From Synaphobranchus kaupii (taxonomy: Eukaryota; Chordata; Actinopteri; Anguilliformes; Synaphobranchidae): 64,000 nucleotides of DNA. A program made the translations under genes and the position numbers. Every line of letters starts with the position of its first letter. Positions within the stretch are counted from its first letter, which is position 1. The stretch spans positions 65,003,626 through 65,067,625 of the forward strand of contig CM056379.1 of assembly GCA_029718625.1 (NCBI GenBank). Reading direction: 5' to 3'. Below the pieces are notes generated by a model. That model had not been told where the DNA came from, ran no database searches, and saw only the letters and a program-made list of their open reading frames with translations. Positions 54,762 to 64,000 of the stretch are shown here, in pieces.

Positions 54762-57700
54762 CCTCTTAATACCAAACGCCCCCTAGCGGTAACGCGGGCG
54801 TTACGGAAATTATTAAATTATACATTTCATTAATTTAATAATATATAATAAACTGCTCACCTCAATATTTTGATTAAATATCCTTAAGATATATCCATTC
54901 CTTCTGGGAAAGTGGTTTTTAAGCCCAAAACGTCGGGATAAAACTTCGTAAATAACGTTGGAAACTCTGACGTAATTCTCAAACATGTATTGCAGCTTGA
55001 TGTCACACCATAAACAATGTGCTGGTAAACTGTTCTGCTTAATTGTATTTCACAAAACTTTGGTTTGAAAAATCATTATACCTTTAGGCTTCAAGAAAAA
55101 ATACTTTAAAACTTTCATACGGCTGTACATTATTTTTTTCCAATTTTAAACCGACTTGTGCTTTTTTGCACTTGATTACGACTCGTTCGGCTGTGTTCAC
55201 TTTGGCGTTGTGAAACTCAGCCAGTTTCTGGAGTACCAATCCCGTGGCTTAGTATATGTTAGCCAGAGTTGTTTTGAACATGCTTGCAGAGATTTATGCA
55301 AAACCGTCGTCAATTGGGTGTATTTCTTTGACTGATAGCACAATAGGCCTATCTGAAGTGGGAAAAACTGTCTTCCACCCGCCTCCACTCTGAGTATTAT
55401 TTGCTTTCCATTGGGTTTTAAAACTGTCTGTCAAATATTCCAGCCAATAGCCAAGACTCTTATCTTTCAAACAAGCCCTCATTCAACACAATGCCGTCGT
55501 AAAAAAAGGAAATACTGCCCTGCGTATAAGGAAGTGGCGACCCACGCGTAATTATCGAACCAAGATGGTGCAGTGTTTTTACCTTGTAGCGTAGCTCGCT
55601 ACATTCCGTTTAGCAAAGCACAATTAATTAGGTAAGGCCCGCAGTTACATTTTTTTACTTTAGAGTATTTTTGATACAGTTTTTGTGTAGTTATGTCGAG
55701 ATTTTTGAGGCGTTTATCCGTGCACCAAGTGCTAGACGAACTGGATAAGCCAGAAGATGTTTTTGCCGAGGGAGACTCATCCTGTCTCAGTGACGCTGAA
55801 TCCACTGATGACCGAGATGATGTTGCTGACATGTAAGTTGTTTTATCATACTAACAGTGTTATGCTATAAACGCATTGAATTTCGCCATGGCAGGTAACG
55901 TCTTTAGGGCTGGTGGTATTACCGATTTTTCGATATACCAGTGTGAATTCACGCAATGCCATGCGGGTTCGTAATTACATTGTCAACTGTATTTTATTGT
56001 TTTTCATACAATTAATATTACAAATTGCACATTCCAATGGTATGACAAATAATTTATGAAGTAAACTTGAAGGGTGTATTGTCTGTGTTGACAAACTCGC
56101 ACATGTTACGTGGCGTTGCCAACAACACAGATGTTTGTGGAAACGGTAAGTTTGGTGTAAGCATCGAAGGAAATGTGCAATTTAGCTGCAATGCGTGAAT
56201 CCCTGTGTTTCTTCTGTGAAGCTAACTTACCTTATATACTTATGCATAAAATCGGTCCCTCTCAGCTAAATTAATATAGATAGTATTACCTTTACAGTGG
56301 CAAGCTAGCAAGCAAAATTACAGGTAACAAGCAGCTAGCTATCTATTTGTGTCTGAGATGAGCTACTAAATCGATTTTTTTGAGTGTGAAATGGCTTCTG
56401 GAAGTGTTTAGTAAAGTCATTGTTCCACATGAGTAAATTGTTCTGTATGCAGTACAGAAGGCTGTGCAGGTAAACAAAATGGCAATTTATGCATGGTATG
56501 AGGGAGATAACATGATAACATGAGGGAGTACTTGTTTATTATTATTATTGTTGATTGTTGTTGTATAAGGGGGACTAATGGGTATATCAACATGGTGGAC
56601 AATTCCATGGACAGGGTTAGTGGGGTTTGTAATGATGCAGATTGCTCTCCTGAGGGAATGTGTAGTCTAAATGGCTTCTGTATGAATGGTTAAATAATCT
56701 CTCCTCACCCTCCACCCCCATGTTTTGATCCTTTGCCTTTTTTTGTTTTTAGTTCATTTTTTTTAGCTTTTTGGACCCTGCCATTTTGTACTTTCTTTGT
56801 GTAAATACGGTAACTTCAGCAATTAGAGGGCAAGGATCTTTTTATTTGTTACAGCAGATGTGGTTTTATTTTTTATCTAGGAAACTGGTGGACTTTTGAT
56901 TTTTTATCCACTGCACTTTTAGTAGTACACCTTAGTGCACTTGTATATAGTTGATATATGTTCGTCATGTATAAGGTTTGCCTCCTAAAACCCAACCCCA
57001 ACGTCCCTGTCATAGGAGGTGGCAACAGAATAAAGGACAGGACTGGCAAGCAGTAATGTGTAGGGAAGTTTCATACTATTCCCATTATTCATTTGAAAAC
57101 CTGTTTGCACATTCCTGGACTCATTTCTGGCTAATGGGGCTCTGGTGAAATACACAAGATTCACTGTGCTGCTACATGGGTTTTGACAGCTTTTTGTAAC
57201 CTTGGGTAGTTAGTTGTGTAATATGAAGAGCACCAAGAACACGTCTAAAGATGAACTTTTATTGCCAATATTGACAAATTATCTCATTGTATTGTAAAAA
57301 CCTAAAAAAATAAATCATATTGAGACCTTTCTGGAACATTGCCATTTTTGGCATATTTGGCACCATTTGGCACCATTTGGATAACGAAAAAGGTTCACCT
57401 GAAAAAAACCCTGTAAAATTTGAATGGTTTGAGATATTGACACCAGATTGTTACCAGAGGTAGGCAGCATATTGATGAATCAGATAGAGGAGTCATTTCC
57501 TCCATAGCATTTGTAGCTCCCCAGGTAAAAATTCTTAAACTTGAATGTAGGTACCCGTTTTTTAGTTTTTTTATATTTTCTGTACATAAATTGTTGTAGT
57601 TAAGTATCAAAACTGGATTTCTATGAGTTCTCACTGCTTAGTCGTAATACTGCAGGTGTCTGCTTTAATAAAAGCCATGAACCATATTTGTACCTTTTAT

Positions 57701-57780
57701 AGTTTTTGAGATAACCACCTTTGTTTGTCACTAGTGAAAACAGGCAAAAATTGGCCTATTTTGCCCTCGGTAGGAAGAGG
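54762..57780 (+). mobile_element. piggyBac-like element, copy B, uninterrupted
   Basis: Same termini as copy A, flanked by TTAA (54758-54761 and 57781-57784), 3019 bp. It shows the empty sites of the LINE (56550 region) and solo LTR (57043 region) found in copy A. It carries the candidate first exon at 55693-55832 and no catalytic domain. Close similarity of the two copies implies they share a recent source. Confidence 0.87.
55693..55832 (+). CDS. Candidate first exon of a PGBD-type transposase (copy B)
   Basis: Encodes the same peptide as 20969-21108 and ends at the same CAT/GTAAGT donor. The surrounding sequence has small changes (for example GGCCCGCAG inserted about 60 bp upstream) but the exon is unaltered, which fits either a very recent shared origin or constraint. 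Confidence 0.5.
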
Positions 57781-57822
57781 TTAATGCACAATAATTTTTT
57801 AATTCAAGTGTGATCTTGTGTT

Positions 57823-58117
57823 AATTGACAGAAACACATGTAGTGCACTTAAATTTCTCATCACTGAACACACGATCAATCTAACCAAGCGGGTATACTA
57901 CGAAGCAGGATTACTGAGTTAGCTGGATAACTGCACTGAGTAAAACCCGGAACAGCAGTTTTTACTTAAGTCCATGTTCCAGATTTTGGTGGGTTCCGGG
58001 TTTTACTCAGTGCAGTTATCCAGCTAACTCAGTAATGCTGCTTCGAAGTATACCCCCTTGGTTAGATTGATTGTGTGTTCAGTGATGCACTAGGCCTACA
58101 TGTGTTTCTGTCAATTC
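57823..58117. mobile_element. Hairpin MITE, 295 bp
   Basis: Near-perfect inverted repeat: AATTGACAGAAACACATG at the left, its inverse at the right, and arms of about 130 bp around a loop near 57960-58000. The arms contain GTATACTACGAAGCAGGATT, a widespread fish DNA-transposon terminus, which suggests one MITE inside another palindrome. Confidence 0.8.
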
Positions 58118-58556
58118 CCCTGTAAGTAATATGCCTCTATATTCTTACATGTTACTCATGCAAGGTATTTACATATATATTTGGTAGCAGTGGTGATAGA
58201 CAAATAAAACATGTCCGTCTTACCAGTCTTCACCCGGGTACCAATTATGTAGGGAATATCCAATAAATGTAGAGAATATATAAATCCTCACACCAAGGCA
58301 CCATAAATGTAAGGAATATGCCTCTATATATATATATAAAAACTCTTACATGGGATGCCAGAAATATAGGCAATAACTATGGAATAATGAGGTTTACCCT
58401 TATTATTCTTAAGTTAGGTTAAAATTAAATCAGGCTCATTTGATTATTATGGATTATAATTACTACTACTTCAATTTACCATCAAAGCACTAATAACTAC
58501 TAATTCATTCAAAATTAACACCCGCCACACGCCAAATGCGGATAGAAACTCGCGTT

Positions 58557-59831
58557 TGTAAGGGGGCGTGACGTGTGAGGTTCGAGGAACCACACGCAGC
58601 GAAGGGATTTGAAAAAAGCTCTAAGAGCCACTGAGACGGAGACCCCGTATTTGAGGGAATATAAACGACAAACTCAAATAACCTAGCTCCCACTCTCGAC
58701 TGGAGGGAAATACTAAGGGAACTAGGAAAAAGGGGCGTAACTGAAATCGACCCGTATAACCGGGCGAACGTCACACGAGAGCAAAGAATCTCGAGCTCGG
58801 TAAACACAATGAGCTAACAACACTGAATACCCAAAATAGTATACAAAACAGTGAACAACGAGATGCTAACATGAAATGAGAGAAGGAGCTGCCTCGGAGG
58901 TAACAAACAAAGGAACATAAATTAGAGCTAAGCAAAGGGAGAATGTGACAAGTGAAAAATAACTCCCTAGGTCTAAACAGAGCGCACTGCTTGCTGCAGG
59001 AAAAGGAGGGAAGCAGTCTCCGTGTCCTAACCTCTACCGGCAGTGTGCCAAACGCAAGACATGCGAAAAATAAAGGCCCTACATCTCAATAAGCGGGGGG
59101 GGGGGGGGGTTCGAGAAGGCGAAAGGAACAGTGATCTAACGTTCCATGGCTACTTTCATAGGCTCACAGTCACACGCAAACATGTCAACGAAATCGCCAG
59201 GTCTCCCTGTATGGAGAGACGTACCATTAGGCGAACAGAACTACTGTTCTGAACAAAATCACCCGGTCTCCCTGTAAAGAAGACAGGTACCGGGTAAAGG
59301 ACTTCTGGACATTTGCCGGCTCAATGACTAATGCAAGCCTAGTAAAAAATACACGCCCTGCCTCTCAGTATAGATAAGCACTGCCTCTCAGTATGATAAA
59401 CGCCCTGTCTCTCAGTAAGAAATGACTATATTAATATAACCACAAACAAACCAAGACTCCTCTCGCTTTCAAGGAAGAAAGCAGAGAGAGGATCGAGAGA
59501 CTGAAAAGGCAACAAGTCTAGGCAAAGAAAGAAAGGAAAGACCGGCGGCGACAGAAAAGAGCCAAGGAAGAAGAGTCCTAATAGCTACATGCACAAAGGC
59601 ATGTAAGAGCCTAGACCTAACCATACCAGCTAAGGCAAACAAAGGCAAAACTAATATCAAACACAAAACAATACAGAAGCCCCGAACGAAGGAAACGTGG
59701 GCTTAAATAGCTCCGAGGCAACCACACACAGGTGTGACGGGGCGGAGCAAACATCCACTAAAAGGGCAGCGCCCTCGCGTGGCTACTGAGGAAAACGACC
59801 GCAAGGGAAGAAATCGTCAAAAACCATGACA
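58557..59831 (-). repeat. Solo LTR, Gypsy family, 1275 bp
   Basis: Plus-strand borders TGTAAGGGGG ... CCATGACA, with the 5-bp duplication GCGTT (58552-58556 and 59832-59836). Shares GTGACGTGTGAGGT and CGCGAGGGCGC-type blocks with 25070-26713. Contains a run of 15 G at 59095-59109. No coding region. Confidence 0.9.
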
Positions 59832-59836
59832 GCGTT

Positions 59837-60509
59837 GGCATGTGGGTTGACGAATTCCACCCGCCACCTTGGTGGGTAGCCAAAGGACTTCGGGACATTA
59901 CACTTTTTTCATGGTTATGAACGATTTTGTAGTTTGACTAAGCTTCGCAAGTACAACAGTCAATTATGCATAATACTTAGACTCCCATAATTACCTGGGA
60001 CTGCTCTCAGCAGTGCTCTGATTGGCCGAGTCGGTTGAGAGCCCCCCTGTCGAGCGTCTCGCAAACATTAGCTAACGTTACCTCAGTCAGTGAGTGAAGT
60101 GCTATTTTTAACGCCAGCTTTAGCTACGAGAGAGGCAGCCAAAATATCTACGAAACACCTAGCTAGATTTAACATTATTATATCTAGCTAACATTAGCAG
60201 TATGTGGTGACACATCACGGGGGTTAAAAGACCCAGTGAGACAGAGAGGAGAGAGACAGCTGGCAGCTAAACCGGTAACGTTAACGTTGTTGAGGCTAAG
60301 AAGTATCATAGCTCAGACGAACTGTGAACTTGTCTCTCTCACTGCCTCTGTTACGTTTTTTTTATGTTTCATTAAATGCAGAAATATAGTATTTTAAATG
60401 TTGTTCTGTGTTCTTTTTTGCCTCAATTTATTTTGGCTAGTGAAAATAATTGGTGGCTGGTAACTTTGAAAAACGCTGGTGGACCAAAAAGTTAGTTTCA
60501 GGCCCTGGT
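59837..60509. other. DNA ending in a hAT-like terminus
   Basis: No gene. The right part ends GTTAGTTTCAGGCCCTG (60491-60507), inverse of a CAGGGCCTGAAACTAAC hAT-type terminus. Its left partner was not found. Confidence 0.4.
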
Positions 60510-61668
60510 TGAAGGTATTACGTTCTAATGATTAGGTTTGACTCAACTCTCGTGTTCATACGACATCAAAACAGACAAAAGGTTTAACAAAAATAGATTT
60601 ATTAAAAAAGGAAAACAGGAATATTACATTCTATGAAACCGATATCATGTTGTGTGCATATTGGAGCATTTGTGTGGGTATGCACATGTGTGTGCGAGCG
60701 TGTGTAGGTGTGTGTGTGTGTGTGTGTTTGTGTGCCACGTGTGCTCAGAGAACAAAGGAGTGTGGAGTAAACTGGCTGTGTCACAGCACGATGGTGGTTA
60801 TTGATCTCAAATCTAACGTTACTATAAATAATTTCATGCACTTCTTTCATGAAATAACGTATTTATCTACAGTAAGTTGAATTGAGACCATATCACGCAA
60901 ATGTTAGTATGTGTTAAAGAAAAGAGGAGCAAACTGTGAGGCCTGCTTTGGTTAGTTAACAGTTCTACCACATTAGCTATAAAACGATAGGCCAGCTTGC
61001 TAACCAGTGGAACAAGTTTACACAGCTATTATCGCACAAAGTCGAGATACACAATTCAGACTAAAATCCTTAACTATGCCTGGGATGTTTGATCAGTCTT
61101 ACTGAAGTCCGTGGTGAGTTGATTACAGCTGGCTTGTCCATGAGGTGGATGGCCAGGGCGTCTCCTTTGGCCTGGTCCGACGTCGTCTGTTTATCGCCTG
61201 GTTTGCGTCTTTGTCTGTGGTTCGGAAGCTAACCATTGGTCGGAGGTGTTAACTCAGTTCACGTTCTAAGGTTAGATGCCGCTAGACAAGCTAACCCGTT
61301 CCTTGCGTCTCTCTCCATGGCCTTTCTGATGCCGCTGCAGCGTTGTTGCTGGTGCAATCAGAAAGAGAATGGAGATCCACATTTGTAGCTGTGTAGCTAG
61401 GAAAGGGGAAGAGAAAATGGAGTACTGCTTTTGTGCAGCTGTGCTGCTGACACAAAGCAAAAACGAAGAAGGAGTGGAAGTGGGGGAGACAGACTGGAAT
61501 TCTTAAGTCTTATCTGTTTGAATTTTATGACCCTTAGAGTCTTGTATTTCCAAGCGACATGATTGGATCACTAACTACGGCTGTCACGCTGGGACTGTGT
61601 TGCTTCACTTGTGTTGCCTGTGGAATGAATGGAAACGTAGTCTGTTAGTCCCTACACCCCCTTCCGCA
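60510..61668. other. LTR-like block and microsatellite, no gene
   Basis: Starts TGAAGGTATTACGTTCT with a minus-strand AATAAA near 60599, resembling 35627 onward. A GT microsatellite lies at about 60707-60731. No coding region recognised; the right limit is unclear. Confidence 0.4.
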
Positions 61669-62560
61669 CTAAACAATGTCAAATCTAAAACACTTCTTAC
61701 TTGCCAGTATGTTTTCCATTTCTCCCTGAAACTCTGGATATGTTTGATAAGTGGATGGAAGTTCCAGCACAGGACCACATGTGTGTGCTACAGGTCGTCT
61801 TGCCAATCCATCCCATGATGTGAATTCAACTTTGACCTGCTCAGCACACATGACATCTGATCCAGTTAAGAATCTGAGCAATCTCCGTAGTGCAATTTTG
61901 TCTAAAGCTCGGATTTATTGATTGAGAAACCTCAAACTTTGATTTTCCCCTGGGGTAGTTGGGGAGGCTTGCAGCAACTTCAAGACTTTTCTTGTTGTTG
62001 GTTTTTTCTCTGTGTACAAGCTTTCAATTTTTTCAATTCCCGTCAAAGTTTTCCTCACATTTTCTGCTGAGACAGCAGACATGTTATCTAATGCATACTT
62101 CGGTCTCTGAATAAGTTGTTTGTGGGCTGCTTGTAACAGAACTGCTTTCAGGTTTTCCCTCTTTGGAATAACTGTGACCCCCATACGGTCCAGAAGATCC
62201 ATGAAGTCATCTTTGTCTTCATCCTCAAGGCTTCAAGCACAAGGTCTCTTTCAGATAGGCTGAGATGTAAAAGAAAGGATTCAAAGAGTTGATCTGGTGT
62301 CACTGAGTGCTCCCCAAATAAAAGAGCAACTGTGAATGCTGGTGCTAGTTGATGGGGAAAATATTTGTGGTCTTGAAATCCCTTTGTATTTGTTCAATGG
62401 ACTTCCACTCCTCCTCCTGCCACTTTGGAGTCAGGGATGGTATCCTAACATCTTCCCCCTCTGCAGTGTGATCAAAAAAATATGACCAAAATGCAGAATA
62501 GATGTCTCTCGACACATCATCATCAGTAAAAAACCTTTTTTCTATGCAAGCAAGTCAACG
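61669..62560 (-). pseudogene. HECT-domain (G2E3-like) E3 ubiquitin ligase pseudogene, C-terminal part
   Basis: HECT ligases form a thioester with ubiquitin on a C-terminal Cys and pass it to substrates. The last 70 residues (61881-61669) read LRFLTGSDVM ... RRPVAHTCGPVLELPSTY ... FDIV, the HECT C-lobe, with the catalytic Cys in HTCG (codon 61777-61779) kept. Upstream (62202-61915) is an IPKRENLKAVLLQAAHKQLI segment like the HECT region of fish G2/M-phase E3 (G2E3-like) proteins. The two are in one frame separated by TAA (61915-61917). Further upstream, fragments to about 62560 (EEEWKSIEQIQRDF; FTVALLFGEHSVTPDQLFE) lie in other frames, implying frameshifts near 62228 and 62360. Intron-like gaps were not seen, so it may be a retrocopy or carried by a mobile element. 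Confidence 0.72.
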
Positions 62561-62806
62561 CCCCCTCTCTCCCTCTTCTTGATTGATGGGTATTCAAACT
62601 ACACAAATTAACGTTAGCCCTTTAATTTCAAATGGGTTTCCGTTTGAACAGTTTTCATGACGCATTACCAAATGGATCTATCGCCCCTCCGCCCAACTGT
62701 AACTCCTCCCTCCTCCCCCCTCCCCTCTGTGTTCTCTCACTCAAGCCCAATTCCCGTCTTTTGAAATTGTGAAGTGGGCGGAGACAGAACAAAAGCCGGT
62801 GTTTAT

Positions 62807-63181
62807 TAGTGATGGGAAGTTCAGATCTTTTTTCAGATTCGGATCTTCGGATCTCGTTCAGTCAAATGAAAGAATCTTTTCGAGTCAGAACGTTCATTTG
62901 CGCATGCGCAAATCGAAGAACGAAATGAAAGATCCACTCGCAGATACGAATCATTGGAACGGATCATTGAAGTAATGCGCATGCGCAAATCGAAGAACGT
63001 AAACAACGAGTCACTCTAGGTACCGGATCACAGAAGTGTTGCGCATGCGCAAATCCAAGAACGAAAGAACTAAATGAATGATCCACTCGCAGATACGAAT
63101 CGTACATACTGGATCGCTCAAAAGATTTGTTCAAAACAAATACGTTATTTCAACAAATTGTTCATGTATCGCCCATCACTA
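62807..63181. mobile_element. hAT MITE carrying three NRF1-type sites
   Basis: Ends TAGTGATGGGAAGTTC and, inverse, TAGTGATGGGCGATAC, flanked by GTGTTTAT (62799-62806) and GTGGTTAT (63182-63189), an 8-bp duplication with one change. The interior has repeated units, including two copies of GATCCACTCGCAGATACGAA and three of TGCGCATGCGCA. Confidence 0.85.
62899..63051. promoter_or_regulatory. Three TGCGCATGCGCA palindromes (NRF1 consensus)
   Basis: Perfect copies at 62899-62910, 62976-62987 and 63040-63051, spaced 77 and 64 bp. The known NRF1 motif is YGCGCAYGCGCR and all three fit. Binding is inferred, not shown. Confidence 0.7.
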
Positions 63182-63189
63182 GTGGTTAT

Positions 63190-64000
63190 TACCCCTTTAA
63201 GCCTCGCTACAAGCCCTCTCCAACCGTCAGAGCCACAGCTGTAAGCACTAGTGCTTACACGTCATTACGATGGTCCTGCTTCAACGTTTATTTATTTATT
63301 ATTTTTTAAACACTCAAACAATCCATCAGCTGTCTTTTAATCCTTCTGTTAGTTTTCTGCATTCTGTCTTTGTTTGTACATTTATGTTTCTTATTGTGAG
63401 CTTGTTTGTTTATTCTTATTAGGTTCTTTTTCATTTTTCTTATCTTGCATTTATTTTCATTTATGGCTTCACTGTTCTGTGTTTGTATTACCGTCACTCC
63501 CCTGTCTTCCTTACACTATTTGGGAGCCTTTGGTGATTTTGGGTTTTGCTGTATTTCCACTCTCGTTTACTTCCTTCTTTACTAATTACCCTTGTTAATA
63601 CCACTAATCTACTAATTACTACTAACTGCTTAGAATTAGGTTTCTTACTAATATACGATAATAAACTAATATACTAATAAACGACTAACTTATAAATAAT
63701 ACTAATCAACTAATTTACTAACGTCAGGGAATTAGTTTCTACTAACCTACTAATTTACTAATGTAATCTTAGTTTCCATCTGCAGCTGTTTTTCGTTTCT
63801 TCTGTTCTATCTCTGAATATCTTTCTGTGATTCTCTACTCGCTACAGCTGTACCTCATTTCCGCATTCCTCTGTCTCATTGTGTGCAAGGGTCATGTCTT
63901 TTCTGTATGTTAACAGTTCAGTCCAGTCCGTGTCTTTAGTCTTCCCTCGTTATTGTATTATCAGCTTCCCTTATCGTTTCATTGTGTTCACCTGTGAGCA
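63190..64000. other. T-rich DNA with TACTAAT-type repeats, no gene
   Basis: Pyrimidine-rich plus strand. Words of the type TACTAAT recur between about 63585 and 63770. Composition resembles the U5-like halves of the LTRs in this window, but no borders are seen; the right edge is cut by the window. Confidence 0.4.

Noticed and set aside
60602..60850. 82-aa minus-strand ORF with Thr-His repeats
   Set aside because: Produced by the GT microsatellite near 60707-60731.
62769..62975. 68-aa ORF
   Set aside because: Spans the left end of the hAT MITE (62807); its codons follow the MITE repeats.

Overview
The window is nuclear DNA of a ray-finned (teleost) fish. Its repeats point there: Tc1 elements with intact transposases, an L2/CR1-type LINE with an esterase ORF1, a Gmr1-like Gypsy element, TTAA-site DNA transposons, hAT MITEs and a class I endogenous retrovirus (ERV). 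I cannot name the species. No intact ordinary host gene was recognised. Nearly every readable open frame belongs to a mobile element, and the window is best read as stacks of nested insertions.

Layout. 1-532: end of a Gypsy-family LTR that cuts into a Tc1 element (533-2053). 2055-13638: the 3' part of an ERV (integrase end, env, two post-env ORFs, polypurine tract, 3' LTR). It is split by a long non-autonomous transposon (3146-6056), a LINE 3' tail (about 8991-9430), a second Tc1 (9833-11438) and a hAT element (11842-12915). 14477-19457: a minus-strand Gmr1-like Gypsy retrotransposon with near-identical LTRs and 5-bp target duplications. 20048-27451: piggyBac-like copy A, itself carrying an I/jockey-like LINE (21849-24573) and a 1.6-kb solo LTR (25070-26713). 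29948-34353: a decayed, internally deleted Gypsy element. 36978-40729: two more copies of the transposon seen at 3146-6056, one holding a solo LTR that in turn holds a TTAA MITE.

41836-about 47940: a minus-strand L2-type LINE split by a TTAA (Kolobok-like) element encoding a THAP-domain exon and a P2X7-ballast-like ORF (42135-43988), and by a Tc1 deletion derivative (45746-46288). 51250-52353: a hAT element with a MITE inside. 54762-57780: piggyBac-like copy B, uninterrupted. 57823-58117: a hairpin MITE. 58557-59831: a solo LTR. 61669-62560: a HECT-domain (G2E3-like) pseudogene. 62807-63181: a hAT MITE with three perfect NRF1-type palindromes.

How the parts relate. Target duplications (TA, TTAA, TTG-like, 5 bp, 8 bp, 14 bp) let the nesting order be read directly. 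Potentially active proteins are the two Tc1 transposases and, less surely, the LINE reverse transcriptase at 21850-24469. The non-autonomous families (TTAA elements, hAT MITEs, the GGGCCC-ended family) keep only termini and fragments. The least familiar items are the paired paralogous ORFs after env, the THAP plus ballast-domain TTAA element, the NRF1-site MITE and the integrase-first Gypsy element.
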